NCBI GenBank assembly: GCA_958510875.1
Contig: CAUEHT010000001.1
Location: 558,001 to 622,000 of the forward strand
Direction: 5' to 3'
DNA from: Endomychus coccineus
Taxonomy: Eukaryota > Arthropoda > Insecta > Coleoptera > Endomychidae
DNA length: 64,000 nucleotides
The position numbers were made by a program, and so were the translations under genes. The stretch's first letter is position 1, and each line of letters begins with the position of its first letter. Positions 1 to 9,482 of the stretch are shown in pieces. The notes under the pieces were generated by a model. That model saw only the letters and a list, made by a program, of their open reading frames with translations, did not search any database and was not told the origin of the DNA.

Positions 1-286
1 TTGGGCGGATTGGCCCAACCGTTTTGGAGTTACCTCCCGAAATCAAAGTTACGTTGCCCAAATTGGGGCAAGTGATGTGATTGCTTCTGCCTTATTGGAA
101 GGAAGGTGTGGACTGGTTTTGGTTACCGCACCCTCTTCCGTTACCTACCCCTGAGGAAAATAATTCATTTTTGGGGTTGAAAATTTTGATTTTGTATTGG
201 ATTGGAAAAATGGAGTTCCCTGGGTATACTGGTGCTATACCCAAGGCGCCGCAGCCTACGCCTACCAATATTGAAGACATGGTGCA

Positions 287-813
287 ATGACCACAGAACG
301 GGAATTGTTCTGGTTGCACCGAAATATATTGCCGGAGTATAGGCAATTTATCCGACAAGGGAGTTTCAACGACGTGCCGTCGTTAATGTTACAGGCAAAG
401 GAGTTTGAGAATCTGCAGGCTAACCAGAAACTCATGCAGTAGAGGATATTTCCAGTGTCAGTGAGGGCACAAATTCCAAGTCCCGCAGCAAGGATTATGG
501 AACCGTCAGCGCTGGGTAGGCAACCTGCATCTGAACCGTCATCGCCAGTCAAGTTTGGGATACCGAATGTCCCTGAACAGACTTGAGGGGATTGTGGTCT
601 CCGCGCCACTTCAGAACGCAGTGCCCTACCAGGCTGAAGCCGAATAGCGCAACACAGCCCATCTCATGTTGGAGATGTGGGGAAACGGGGCATGGCAAAA
701 ATAATTGTCGGAATCCACCGAAATTATTTTGCTCGAGATGCCGCCGCCCTGGGATAATGTCGCGAGATTGTCCGTGTCCGGGACAGGGAAACGTCCGCGG
801 GACTGCGAGGTAG
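287..813 (+). pseudogene. Ty3/Gypsy gag remnant with zinc knuckles
   Basis: Two gag-like pieces in different frames. Positions 287-442 encode about 51 residues of the kind seen near the end of Gypsy capsid domains and end at a TAG. Positions 583-813 carry a good CCHC zinc knuckle (CWRCGETGHGKNNC) followed by a second one in which the histidine is isoleucine (CSRCRRPGIMSRDC). Zinc knuckles of gag bind RNA in the virus-like particle. The capsid region is broken by stops and frame changes, so this is a relic. The pol piece that follows starts in another frame from about 705. The assignment rests on the knuckles and on the downstream integrase. Confidence 0.7.
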
Positions 814-2492
814 CGAGGCCGAAGCAGATCCCGGTTGAAAAGGCCTCAACGAAGGAAGTGAAAACCGCTCACTGCACCCCTGATATGAACCGCACCGCGG
901 ATAAGGAGTCCGCCGGTGCCGTTGAAAATACCGTTGATTGTAATACCGATAATACCGATAATAAACCGAAATTACCGAATGACTGTAAAAGTAAAGTTAA
1001 AGTAGAGACCGCTATAGGGTCGAAAAACAGTAAAGTGAAGAATGAGAGTATTCTAGCCCCGTGTTGGTTCCGGGTTACGAATAGGCCAACGGTGAAACCC
1101 GCCTGGGGTAGAAGTCCCCTAAGAGGAGTGTTGAATCGTGTGGCTGATGCCCTGTCACGCGATCCATTACCGAACAAGGAGGAAACAAATTACAATCAAA
1201 AGTTATTCGTACGGAATGACCCCGTGAATTGTAACTGGTACAATTCAAAGAAAGCCGAAGTTGAAAAGAGTCCAGAAGCGTATCCGGATTATTGTGTGAA
1301 AAATAATCGGTTGTACCGCCACTTCTGGGATTTGTCCGAACCGGAAATGAGAGATCCATGGAAGCTTTGTGTTCCGAAACCGCTCCGGTTGAACGTTCTG
1401 AAAGAAAACCATGACAGTCCGACTGCAGGACATTTAGGTATTGCCAAGACGATTGCGCGAATATCCCACAAGTATTATTGGCCGGGGATGTTCCGCGATA
1501 TAGCGAAGTACGTGCGTGGATGTACGCAGTGCCAAGCTTTCAAAGTGTCTCAACAGCAGAAGCCTGGATTTATGCAGCCGACAGTGAATCAGTTTCCTTG
1601 GAAATGTGTGAGCACCGATTTGGTAGGACCGTTACCAAGATCCGCCAAGGGAATCAATTTCATTCTTGTCATGCAGGACCGTTTTACGAAGTGGGTACAG
1701 TGTAAGCCGTTGAGAAAAGCTACCGCGCAGGCTGTAACTCAAGCCTTCTACGAGGAAATCATAACTCGTTTTGGTTGTCCGGAAACCGTTATCAGCGACA
1801 ATGGGACGCAGTACGAAAGTAAAATTTTCAAGACACTCATGAAGGAGTTTGGAATTAAGCACCGCCTCACTCCTACATATACTCCACAATGCAATCCCGT
1901 GGAGAGAACAAACCGGACTTTAAAAACCATGATTGCACAATTTTGCAATGGAGACCACAGAAAATGGGATAAGTTTCTACCCGATTTTCTATTTGCCCTA
2001 AATTCTGTCCCACATGAATCCACCGGATTTTCACCTGCCTTTTTAAATTTTGGCCGAGAACTTGAAGTTCCAAATTCGATAGTCCGTTCCTATACCGCTC
2101 CGGTGGAGACCGAGGAAGATATTCCTACCGATCCGAATCGGGTACAGATTTCAGAACACCGAACTAGGTTAGAGAAATTACGCGAAACTTTCCAACTGGT
2201 GCGTATCCAGTTATCCCGTGCTTTTACCGATCAAAGCCGTTATTATAATCTCCGTCGCCGAGATTGGCGTTGTCACGTGGGTGATAAAGTAATGAAGGTA
2301 GAGCATCATCTGTCTTCTAGTGTTCGACATTTTGCCGCCAAATTGGCTCCAAAATATACCGGTCCATTTACGGTAATCAAAGTAATTTCTCCGGTCATTT
2401 ACGACCTGAAAGGCGAAGATGGCAAGCAAGTAAAGCGAGTCCATGTCAAAGATCTAAAGCCATACAATGTTCCTGGCATTCCGGAAAGTTGA
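705..2492 (+). CDS. Ty3/Gypsy pol remnant: RNase H tail plus integrase
   Basis: A 595-codon open frame. Residues about 1-125 are not recognisable. At about residues 145-152 there is NRVADALSR, the usual last motif of a Gypsy RNase H domain, so protease, reverse transcriptase and most of RNase H are missing. The integrase is complete. It has an H-H-C-C zinc domain (about 236-280, ending GCTQCQ) and a DDE core with D near 305 (STDLVG), D near 363 (ISDNGTQ) and E near 400 (NPVERTNR), giving DD35E spacing. The C-terminal domain ends near VHVKDLKPY. Integrase joins the element cDNA to host DNA. The frame is open, but the element cannot be autonomous with RT deleted. The shown start is the ORF limit, not a proven start. 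Confidence 0.85.
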   Translation: MSESTEIILLEMPPPWDNVARLSVSGTGKRPRDCEVARPKQIPVEKASTKEVKTAHCTPDMNRTADKESAGAVENTVDCNTDNTDNKPKLPNDCKSKVKVETAIGSKNSKVKNESILAPCWFRVTNRPTVKPAWGRSPLRGVLNRVADALSRDPLPNKEETNYNQKLFVRNDPVNCNWYNSKKAEVEKSPEAYPDYCVKNNRLYRHFWDLSEPEMRDPWKLCVPKPLRLNVLKENHDSPTAGHLGIAKTIARISHKYYWPGMFRDIAKYVRGCTQCQAFKVSQQQKPGFMQPTVNQFPWKCVSTDLVGPLPRSAKGINFILVMQDRFTKWVQCKPLRKATAQAVTQAFYEEIITRFGCPETVISDNGTQYESKIFKTLMKEFGIKHRLTPTYTPQCNPVERTNRTLKTMIAQFCNGDHRKWDKFLPDFLFALNSVPHESTGFSPAFLNFGRELEVPNSIVRSYTAPVETEEDIPTDPNRVQISEHRTRLEKLRETFQLVRIQLSRAFTDQSRYYNLRRRDWRCHVGDKVMKVEHHLSSSVRHFAAKLAPKYTGPFTVIKVISPVIYDLKGEDGKQVKRVHVKDLKPYNVPGIPES

Positions 2493-2524
2493 AATGAATC
2501 GAGGTACCGAAAATATAGATACCG

Positions 2525-2932
2525 TTGGACAAAGTATCAGTAGTACAATTACTCATTATTATGATTCAATGTTCACAGGGTAATAATATGTCGTACGAAC
2601 CGTCCGATTTCATTGAGATAGTGCTAGATGAAGCACTGCAAAATATGGAGGTTCAACCGAAAACAACCATGTTGGATGCCGCATCATCTCCGCCGAAACC
2701 GGAAGAGGTACAGTCCGAACAAGTCCAAGCTAAGAAAATCCCAGCTGCTCCGACAACCCCGACGCACCTGGTCTACGTACCCGTCCAGTTATGGGGATTA
2801 TGTGAGCTATGTGGAGATCCAGGACACCGGAGAGAAAGGTGCAACCAGACAGCGCGTCCATCCTTTGTAGTACCACCGAGATCACGGTGCGTGCGCTGCC
2901 GAACGTGCCCATGTCAGCGAAACCAATGGTAA
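2525..2932 (+). CDS. Small zinc-knuckle ORF downstream of integrase
   Basis: 135 codons from a TTG; the first ATG is near 2561. A proline- and glutamate-rich first half is followed by one CCHC zinc knuckle (CELCGDPGHRRERC) and a cysteine-rich tail (RCVRCRTCPC). It begins 33 bp after the integrase stop, in the position where some Gypsy elements carry env or an accessory gene. The knuckle suggests nucleic-acid binding. It may be a displaced gag tail or an accessory protein; the sequence does not decide. The downstream polypurine tract at about 3628-3635 suggests the ORF belongs to the same element. Confidence 0.5.
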   Translation: MDKVSVVQLLIIMIQCSQGNNMSYEPSDFIEIVLDEALQNMEVQPKTTMLDAASSPPKPEEVQSEQVQAKKIPAAPTTPTHLVYVPVQLWGLCELCGDPGHRRERCNQTARPSFVVPPRSRCVRCRTCPCQRNQW

Positions 2933-3430
2933 GAAGAAGAAGTTGAAGTTTTAAGTTTTTTTCGTTTGGAAGAAGAAGTTCCGTTTCGAAGAAGATGTCA
3001 AGTTTTCCGTTCCAACGAAGAAGATGTTTTGAGTTTTTCCATTATGAGGAAGAAGTTTTTGTATTTCCATTCTGAAGCAGAAGTTTCAAGTTGTCCGATC
3101 CGAAGAAGAAGAAGTTGAAGTTTCAAGTTTTTTCTCGTTTGAAAGAAGAAGTTTTGTTTTCCGAAGCAGAAGAAGTTTCATGTTTGTTCGTTCCGAAGAA
3201 GAAGTTCCGTTTCGAACAAGATGTCAAGTTTTCCGTTCCCAAGTTTGTGTTTCCATTCCGAAGACGTTTTAAGTTTTCCGTTCCAACGAAGAAGATGTTT
3301 TGAGTTTTTCCGTTTTGAAGAAGAAGTTGTCCGTTCCGAGGAAGATGTTTTGAGTTTTTCCATTCTGAAGGAGAAGGTTTCCGATCTGAAGAGGTTTTAA
3401 GTTTTCCAATTCCGAACAAGAAGTACAGTC
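2930..3430 (+). repeat. Degenerate GAAGAAGAAGTT-rich repeat
   Basis: About 500 bp made of imperfect repeats of GAAGAAGAAGTT and AAGTTTTCCGTTCC motifs, with a rough period of 45-60 bp. The ORFs here (for example 3091-3303) are Lys/Phe-rich products of the repeat and are not believed. It lies in the 3' untranslated part of the Gypsy element. Confidence 0.7.
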
Positions 3431-3635
3431 CTCCGTTCAGCAGCAGAATTTTCATTTTATGTTCCAAGTAAGATATTGTTATTCCACGATGTTCCAGACG
3501 AAGGAAATTCAAGTTTTACCGTCAGGTTAGGGTATCTTACCTTTGTATTAGATTTTTTTTTGTATGAATTCTCGGATGAGAATTGAAAAATGAAAGAATC
3601 AGATTCTTTCATTTTTAACCGAACTTAGGGGGGGA

Positions 3636-5133
3636 TGTAACGAAGCTTAAATTTTGAAAGATTATTTAATTTAGATCAGGCAATAAATACATGTTACATG
3701 TAATTTCACTTTGAACAGTTCATTATTTCAATAGATATGAATGAATTCCGAATGTGTATTCCGTGATTGCCACTTTTCTAAATCTCCGTAATTTCAAATA
3801 AGTATAATTATTCAAATAGATGAATCTAATTCATGCCCGTTCAAAATTGCATTTCATTCCGATAAAATATGTTGCAAAAACAGGGGTCTGGCCAGTTAAG
3901 ACACCAAACTTTGTGCAGCCTTATGTATAAAAAGGGCGAACAACCTAAAAACTCCGATAACACTTGTTTACTCCGCTGGGAAGAACTGGTGTGATATCAT
4001 GAGCGCGAATTTTAGATCTAAAAAGTAGCGTCACTTTTAACCATTGTTCGGGGCATAAGTAAAAACTATTGGCACAAAAATAAGGATTTGGTGGAGCAGA
4101 CCTGTCCAGAACCTCGAAAAACATAAAAAAGCCGTGACAGCCGAAAGATCGCTCTCTTGTGTTTTTGAATTTCGAGCCGTACAGTATCTCTCTTGTGTTT
4201 TTGATTTTCAATCAGTGTAGTAGCTCTTGTGTTTTTGATTTTCAATCAGTGTAGTAGCTCTCTTGTGTTTTTGAATTTCGATCAGTGCAGTTACTCTCTT
4301 GTGTTTCTGAATTTTGGTCAGTATAGTAGCTCTTGTGTTTTCGAATTTTGATCAGTAAAGTAGCTCTCTTGTGTTTCTGAATTTTGATCAGTAAAGTAGC
4401 TCTCTAGTGTTTTTGAATTAATCCGAGTTCAAGTCAGATTTGAAAAAGTGAATTAACAATAGTGTTCCGTTTAAGTGAAATTTCGTATAAGGTAAATGGC
4501 TTAATATTTTATATTCGGGCATTACGATATTTCTTCCGAATCCGAACCGACCGTATTTAAACCGTTTGATATATCGTAGTGCGTTTTAACATTTCAAGTA
4601 ATATGGCTATCTGAATATTTACCGAATACAGCTATTACGATAGGACTTGTTTGATTCGTACTTTTCCGCAAATTGATCATTATGAATCATTCATCAACCG
4701 ATCCCGTACCGCTGAATGAAATTTAGTCACCGAACTTATCGTAGAGTTGATATCTTGAAAGAGTTTTCATTTACCGTTTGAGCTTCATTACATTTTCCGT
4801 CTGGGTGTAATTTTGTGAAATAATACCGTTCAATTGCATTTAAATTGATTATTCTGAAAGTGTACTTGTTAAAATCATTATATATTTCAATATTTGGAAT
4901 TCCCTGTTTTATTAAATTATTTCTGCTCCATCTTTAACGAGCTAAGTTATAACCAGGTATCAATTGTAATTAAAGCCTACAATTTCGATACTGTTTTCTG
5001 CCCATTGGACTCTGGTTATACTTCACTGTAGCTACCCTAGGGACAAGGCTATCTTTAGATAGCATAGTGACGAGCCTTGTGGAGAGAACCCTAGCAGAAG
5101 TCCTCAAAAAGGAGTAAACCTTTGGGAAAAATC
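3636..5133 (+). repeat. Probable LTR of the Gypsy element
   Basis: A G-run polypurine tract (TTAGGGGGGGA, ending 3635) is followed directly by TGTAACGAAGC at 3636, the expected 3' LTR start. A TATA-like box (TGTATAAAAAGG) lies near 3924-3935. A PBS-like TGGCGCCCGAGGATTCG begins at 5134, so the stretch between behaves like an LTR of about 1.5 kb. A clear terminal CA was not found, so the right end is approximate. No second copy of this LTR is in the window. Confidence 0.5.
4151..4420 (+). repeat. 36-bp tandem repeat inside the LTR
   Basis: About seven and a half imperfect copies of a unit containing CTCTTGTGTTTTTGAATTT and GATCAGTGTAGTAG. Copies differ by point changes and by loss of a CT pair. 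It lies about 220 bp downstream of the TATA-like box, so if the LTR call is right it would be transcribed as leader. Confidence 0.8.
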
Positions 5134-5150
5134 TGGCGCCCGAGGATTCG
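5134..5150 (+). other. PBS-like sequence next to the Polinton insertion
   Basis: TGGCGCCCGAGGATTCG has the TGGCGCCC start common in tRNA primer-binding sites of insect LTR retrotransposons. The Polinton target site CTTACG begins four bases later. Confidence 0.45.
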
Positions 5151-5153
5151 AAG

Positions 5154-5159
5154 CTTACG
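5154..5159. repeat. Left 6-bp target-site duplication of the Polinton
   Basis: CTTACG directly before the inverted terminus AGTAGATG. The identical CTTACG follows the other terminus at 24095-24100. Six bases is the known Polinton target duplication length. Confidence 0.95.
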
Positions 5160-5778
5160 AGTAGATGAACACCACGAGTTCGGGCGCAGGATATCCGGTC
5201 TCCACTTCCGGTCTAGCTGTCGATGTGCATCCGGTGCATGAGCTCGTCCTTATCAGTTTTGAAAGGATGTAGGTGATAAGGATTTTATTTTATTTGTAAA
5301 GAGTATACAGGGTGTGTTTAAAAAGTGTGCCACATGTACAGAGTCACGTGACTAACAGTGTGACCAGCTGTCATGGCGACCATAAGAACCAGCTGTCATG
5401 GCGACCATAAGAACCAGCTGTCATGGCGGGCATAAGAACCAGCTGTCATGGCGACCATAAGAACCAGCTGTCATGGCAACCATAAGGTCCAGCTGTCATG
5501 GCGACCATAAGGACCAGCTGTCATGGCTACCATAAGAACCAGCTGTCATGGCGAGCATAAGAACCAGCTGTCATGGTGACCATAAGGACTAGCTGTCATG
5601 GCGGGCCTAAGGTACAGATTGCTTTGTGAAGATGTCGCCACCAAGTGACAGCTGTCATGGCGGACCTATGGTACAGACTGCTTCCTGGAGGTGGCTCCGC
5701 CACCTCGAGGAAGCAATCTGTACTTTCGGTCCAAAAGGTACAGGCTGCTTCATGAAGGTGTCCTCACCACTGTCAAAC
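5160..5778. repeat. Left terminal inverted repeat
   Basis: Matches the complement of 23430-24094 through the outer 200 bp, the 25-bp tandem array and the inner region with GGTACAGATTGCTT motifs. The two arms differ in repeat number and small indels. Beyond about 5780 the similarity stops. Confidence 0.92.
5363..5612 (+). repeat. 25-bp tandem array in the left TIR
   Basis: About ten copies of a unit beginning CCAGCTGTCATGGCGACCAT. Variation is concentrated in the GCGACC and AAGAA parts. The mirrored array is at 23648-23890. Confidence 0.95.
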
Positions 5779-5799
5779 ATCATCATCATCAGGGTTAAA

Positions 5800-6060
5800 C
5801 CGGAAGTGTGTTATATTTTCGACACATTGTTACACCGGAAGTGAAACCGGAAGTGATCATTTTATTGCATATTCAGAATTTACGTGATGTGCTGAATAAG
5901 AATATACTATTTATATGTCGATCAGTTTGACCGATCTCTCGCGATAAGGATTTGAAATTTTTATTTTTTTAAGTGGGGCTTCATGGGTATCAAATGAAAG
6001 GTCTTAACGCGTAGAATATGAATTTTAAACTTTTTTCCGAAAAACTCTCCTGGGGTACAT
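5800..6060 (+). repeat. Subterminal dispersed repeat, also at 29.9 kb
   Basis: From the CCGGAAGTG motifs through GATCAGTTTGACCGATCTCT to GGTATCAAATGAAAGGTC, this stretch closely matches 29885-30120 in the same orientation. It lies inside the Polinton next to the left TIR, so it is either an old insertion or a Polinton subterminal module spread elsewhere. Confidence 0.8.
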
Positions 6061-6065
6061 GTAAA

Positions 6066-6182
6066 TGAGGAAAAACCGACTCGCAAGCGACTCGGAAGCG
6101 ACTCGCAAGCGACTCGGAAGCGACTCGCAAGCGACTCGGAAGCGACTCGGAAGCGACTCGAAAGCGACTCGAAATCGTTTAC

Positions 6183-6215
<33 letters not shown>
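6066..6215 (+). repeat. 11-bp minisatellite and (GT)n microsatellite
   Basis: About nine copies of GACTCGCAAGC/GACTCGGAAGC are followed by a GT run of about 32 bp. The ORFs crossing it on both strands (6065-6379, 5961-6239) are repeat products. Confidence 0.85.
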
Positions 6216-6283
6216 TATGTATGAGAAATGAAATATCAAATATTAATAATATTTTTTTTTTTTATTTTCAAGAAAAGTACATT

Positions 6284-6790
6284 TCATTTAGGAAGTATGA
6301 TCGTGAGGAACCAATGTTGCAGATTATCGACATGGTTGACCGCACACATATATTTCCCACCATCATTGCGATGATTTAGGCAGCTAAGTCTGTTTGTAGG
6401 CTCGAATTTCCCCGTTTGGCATAGGGTGTTGTCGAAACTGCATACATCTACGATTCGTGGAAAGATATCTAGCTCCTTGCACTTATTCGCGAGAAATTCT
6501 GCTTTTTGATGACCTCGAACATATATAATGTCTGCTGCACACAGTAGAGTCAATCTTAGGATAGTATCAATTTCTTCATATTCCACATCGCCCGATGTAT
6601 ATTCCAAACCATGACAAAAATGTTCCAAATACCAAGCGGATTTTCGGTCCTTCTCACTTAACATCGTTAGCGGTGTGGGCGGCTTAAACAACGAATAATG
6701 TCGTTTGAACCCAATTTGTATAGACATTTCTTTGGGGTGAAACACATCATCGATGATGAATCCCTGAATGTCAGCCAATGCTATCCTCAT
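6284..6790 (-). CDS. Polinton subterminal protein, paralogue A
   Basis: 168 codons with an ATG start. It shares a line of motifs with the gene at 22668-23216: an N-terminal DIQ.F, KE near residue 21, FKPPTPL, an LSE, then a HG or YHG block, IIYV.G..KA.F and a late cysteine/histidine stretch (here CLNHRNDGGKYMC). The N-terminal beta-strand with D-x-Q followed by alternating strands recalls an RNase H-like or DEDD exonuclease fold with altered catalytic residues; this is inference only. Proteins of this type accompany many arthropod transposable elements to my knowledge, but I cannot name a function. It reads toward the left TIR and has no visible TATA box. Confidence 0.7.
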   Translation of the reverse strand: MRIALADIQGFIIDDVFHPKEMSIQIGFKRHYSLFKPPTPLTMLSEKDRKSAWYLEHFCHGLEYTSGDVEYEEIDTILRLTLLCAADIIYVRGHQKAEFLANKCKELDIFPRIVDVCSFDNTLCQTGKFEPTNRLSCLNHRNDGGKYMCAVNHVDNLQHWFLTIILPK

Positions 6791-6837
6791 GATGGCTCGT
6801 ACTAAACTGATCGCTCATAGTCGTTAGGCAGTAAGTT

Positions 6838-8106
6838 TTAGATCAGACTCTTCACTATTTCCGAGAGTGGGGAGTACTCCATCAAACAATCGTGAATGAT
6901 GATACAATATGCTTTCGTATTGGCTGGAAATCCCTTATCTGCCTCGATTTCCAATCGCACATCAACAGTTGCAGATTTCACTGCTTCCTCCTGTTTCGAA
7001 CAATCGATTATGTAGAGGGCGCGCTTTTTGAAACTGGTGTAATCTAACATTGGTTGTTTCACAGCAGTCGACGAGGAATTTGTATAGCTAGAGTAGAACT
7101 CTTTGTAGTTATGGTGAGCGAGCGCGAAATCATCCTTAGCAAAGTCCAAGTTCATTCACTCGTTAGGGTAATATTCGCCGTTTAGAGATAAGCGAATACT
7201 TGTTATATCCAGATGATCAAATATTGTGGGGTTAGTCTTCACATTGTTTCGTTTGTCCGTTTGAAAGAATACTATGACATAGCGAGGTTTTTCAACTGCC
7301 GCACTAGTCTTGACCGCCCAAATTTCTCGTCGGGCCTCGCTTGTTATGGCAGGAAGCTCATGGCATTCCCACTTCCGGAATAGAATTAGGATGGGCGAAT
7401 CACTCTTGATTGCTCGCAAGAGCTTTTCTCTAATTATATCGTTAGGATAGATATACTTCACTTTCAATTCCATGCTATCAATCAGGAATTTAACGGTGGT
7501 CGTGGCGGTTTCAATGTTAACGCAATCGTTATCGTTTCGAGCACGCACCAGTCGAATAGTCTGCCTACCAAATGTAATCATAGGGTAACCGTTGAAAATG
7601 TTGAATATATGCTTCAGCGGAATCAATAGACTGAATGATTTAGTTTCGTGCAAAACTACGCTCTCAAGGGGGTACAACCAACTAGCGGTAGCCATATGCG
7701 TAGAAGCTGTAGGGGTGTAGCAGGTAAATGCTCGAACAGCGCTGACTATACCAGGATCTCGAACTGTTTCGATGTCCCTACCACTCTCAACGTACGAGCA
7801 CGAGTCGAAAAGGAAGGCTCCATAATTCGGTAACAATATAACATTACCTCCACCCTTCACTTCGATTTTTCCCTTGATCACCAATAGAGTATCCTTCATG
7901 GAAAAAAACGAGTCCACTTGATTTATTCCAAACTCCACGATGTCGCTGTTATTGAAGGCTTTAACGAACGGTGTAATCTATCTATACTCGGCTTTCCGAA
8001 TCGACTCATCGAATTTCGGCTGCTGGTATAAATCGAAAATTGATGAGATAACATTGTTATCTCCACCATCAACATCTACACCACCAAACTTTCGCTTATT
8101 AGGCAT
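6838..8106 (-). pseudogene. MCP: Polinton major capsid protein, two in-frame stops
   Basis: One 423-codon frame from an ATG at 8106 to a TAA at 6838, interrupted by TAG at 7978-7980 and by TGA directly before an ATG at 7155. No frameshift is seen. It aligns with the second element's capsid gene at 59551-60815, for example around IFDHLDITSIRLSLNGEYYP against IFDHADVKNIWFEINGKRYP. The Polinton capsid is a double jelly-roll protein that forms hexons of the virion. The length is a little below the usual 450-600 residues. A CTATAATC box lies 26-34 bp upstream of the ATG. The stops would leave only short fragments, so this copy cannot make capsid by normal decoding. Confidence 0.85.
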
Positions 8107-8265
8107 TTTTTATTTAAGGCGAAACCCTAAAGATTATAGAACTAATCGGTTGGCTTTGGTGAGGGTTAGCTCTCGCACTTTCGGTGTTTTGTTGAAGACT
8201 GATGGATATGAAGCGTGTGAGGTTCTTTTATTACCCACAGCAACAACTAATCCCATATTCTGTTC

Positions 8266-8963
8266 TCAGACTTCTTGTAAATGTAGATGTAAAACACATT
8301 CTTCACCTCGAAAATTTATCGGGTTCGAATGTTGATCTAGGGCGAGTACGGCGATGTTGTAATTTCACCGATATCTGACACTGGTAAATATAGAGGATTC
8401 TTTGGACGTTCCACAATTCTATAGCCAGGATCGTCTGTGATGGGGAAGTCGTAGATCGTATGAGCAGGTCTATCTCGGTAGAAGGCTCCCACGGTAATGT
8501 TTGATTCGAATCGGATGTTGCTTACTTTTATAATGTTGACTGGTAAATCGGACATGTGGACCACGCCCTTTTTTAAGACTTTACGCGAAAACCCCAATAT
8601 TTTGCCTAGGCTATCTTCCTTAACAAACGAAATGTCGTGGTTCTTATAGAATATCTCACACTTTAATGTATTGTTATTGGGCTTCAGCGAGAAGACATCT
8701 TCTTTCACGTTCAATCTTTTCCGAATTAATTCTTCAATGTCGGATAGTTCGTAGTTACCCGAAGGTATTTCGATTGTTTTCAAAGTCTTTCCATCGTCCC
8801 CCAAATAGTAAAATTTCTCGTTCTCGATATTCGGTATAGAGTTATAAGAAGTGAATCCTAACAAAGCCAAATAGTATCGCTTATCAGACTTCAACTCGAT
8901 CGAATTCTGCGGTGTGAACGAGAATATATGGTTGGTGCTTGTTAGCGTGAATAACTGCGACAT
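8266..8963 (-). pseudogene. Polinton penton (minor capsid) protein, one frameshift
   Basis: The open frame runs from ATG 8963 to a TAG at 8337-8339 (208 residues). A neighbouring frame from about 8360 to a TGA at 8266-8268 continues with INFRGEECVLHLHLQ, the conserved end of this family, so a single indel lies near 8360. Family marks are YYLALLGF and SIPNI near residues 29-45, SGNYELSDIE near 89, GKILGF near 140 and YLPVSDI near 192. It is homologous to the penton gene at 56325-57119. The protein is a single jelly-roll that closes virion vertices. A TATAAATAG box on this strand at 8993-9001 overlaps the stop of the upstream gene and ends 30 bp before the ATG. Confidence 0.8.
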
Positions 8964-8992
8964 GATACTGATAAGAATTTATTGTAACATTT

Positions 8993-9001
8993 CTATTTAT
9001 A
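8993..9001 (-). promoter_or_regulatory. TATA box of the penton gene
   Basis: TATAAATAG on the minus strand, ending 30 bp from the penton ATG. It overlaps the last codons and stop of the cysteine-rich gene upstream. Confidence 0.6.
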
Positions 9002-9463
9002 TTTGCACATTAATATATGGAATAAGTATGATCGCATAAAGTATGGATCGTCTCTGCACACTTCTTCAATCAACACCTGCTTCTCATGATGCGTTATTCC
9101 CTCGGTCTCCATGACCTTCGATATCTGTTCAGATAAACATTGCGAACATAGTTTGCGAGGAGGTGGCAGACAATCACAATCTTCGTTGATATGTTCCGTA
9201 CACCTCATATGACGGTAAAGGGTGTTCAACATATATTTCGGAACTTCATTCTGATTGAGAGACACCAAATCCAAATGTTTTAGAATGTATTCCATCGGGA
9301 GAAATAATAAGTCTCTTTTGCTTAGTTCGCTCGAAGGTTTTTCTATTGCTTTTATCAGATTATCATATACGTATCGGATGATTGCATGCATTCCAGGTCT
9401 TTGAATATCAACAGAAAGTTGTTGCATAATCTTTCCGATAAATTTATCGTAGGATTCAGACAT
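8993..9463 (-). CDS. Cysteine-rich Polinton protein of unknown function
   Basis: 156 codons from an ATG, helical and acidic. The middle carries C-x5-H-x4-CDC and CSQC (residues about 88-110), a possible zinc site. No domain is recognised and there is no counterpart in the second element of this window. It sits between protease and penton on the same strand, 20 bp from the protease stop, so it belongs to the virion gene block by position. The frame appears intact. Confidence 0.65.
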   Translation of the reverse strand: MSESYDKFIGKIMQQLSVDIQRPGMHAIIRYVYDNLIKAIEKPSSELSKRDLLFLPMEYILKHLDLVSLNQNEVPKYMLNTLYRHMRCTEHINEDCDCLPPPRKLCSQCLSEQISKVMETEGITHHEKQVLIEEVCRDDPYFMRSYLFHILMCKYK

Positions 9464-9482
9464 GACTGCTCACTCTAGATGT

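Noticed and set aside
5363..5612. CRISPR-like regular repeats
   Set aside because: Units are directly adjacent without unique spacers and are mirrored in the other TIR, so this is a TIR minisatellite.
7940..8335. Plus-strand ORF of 131 codons
   Set aside because: It lies opposite the capsid start, the capsid-penton gap and the shifted penton end, which are better supported.
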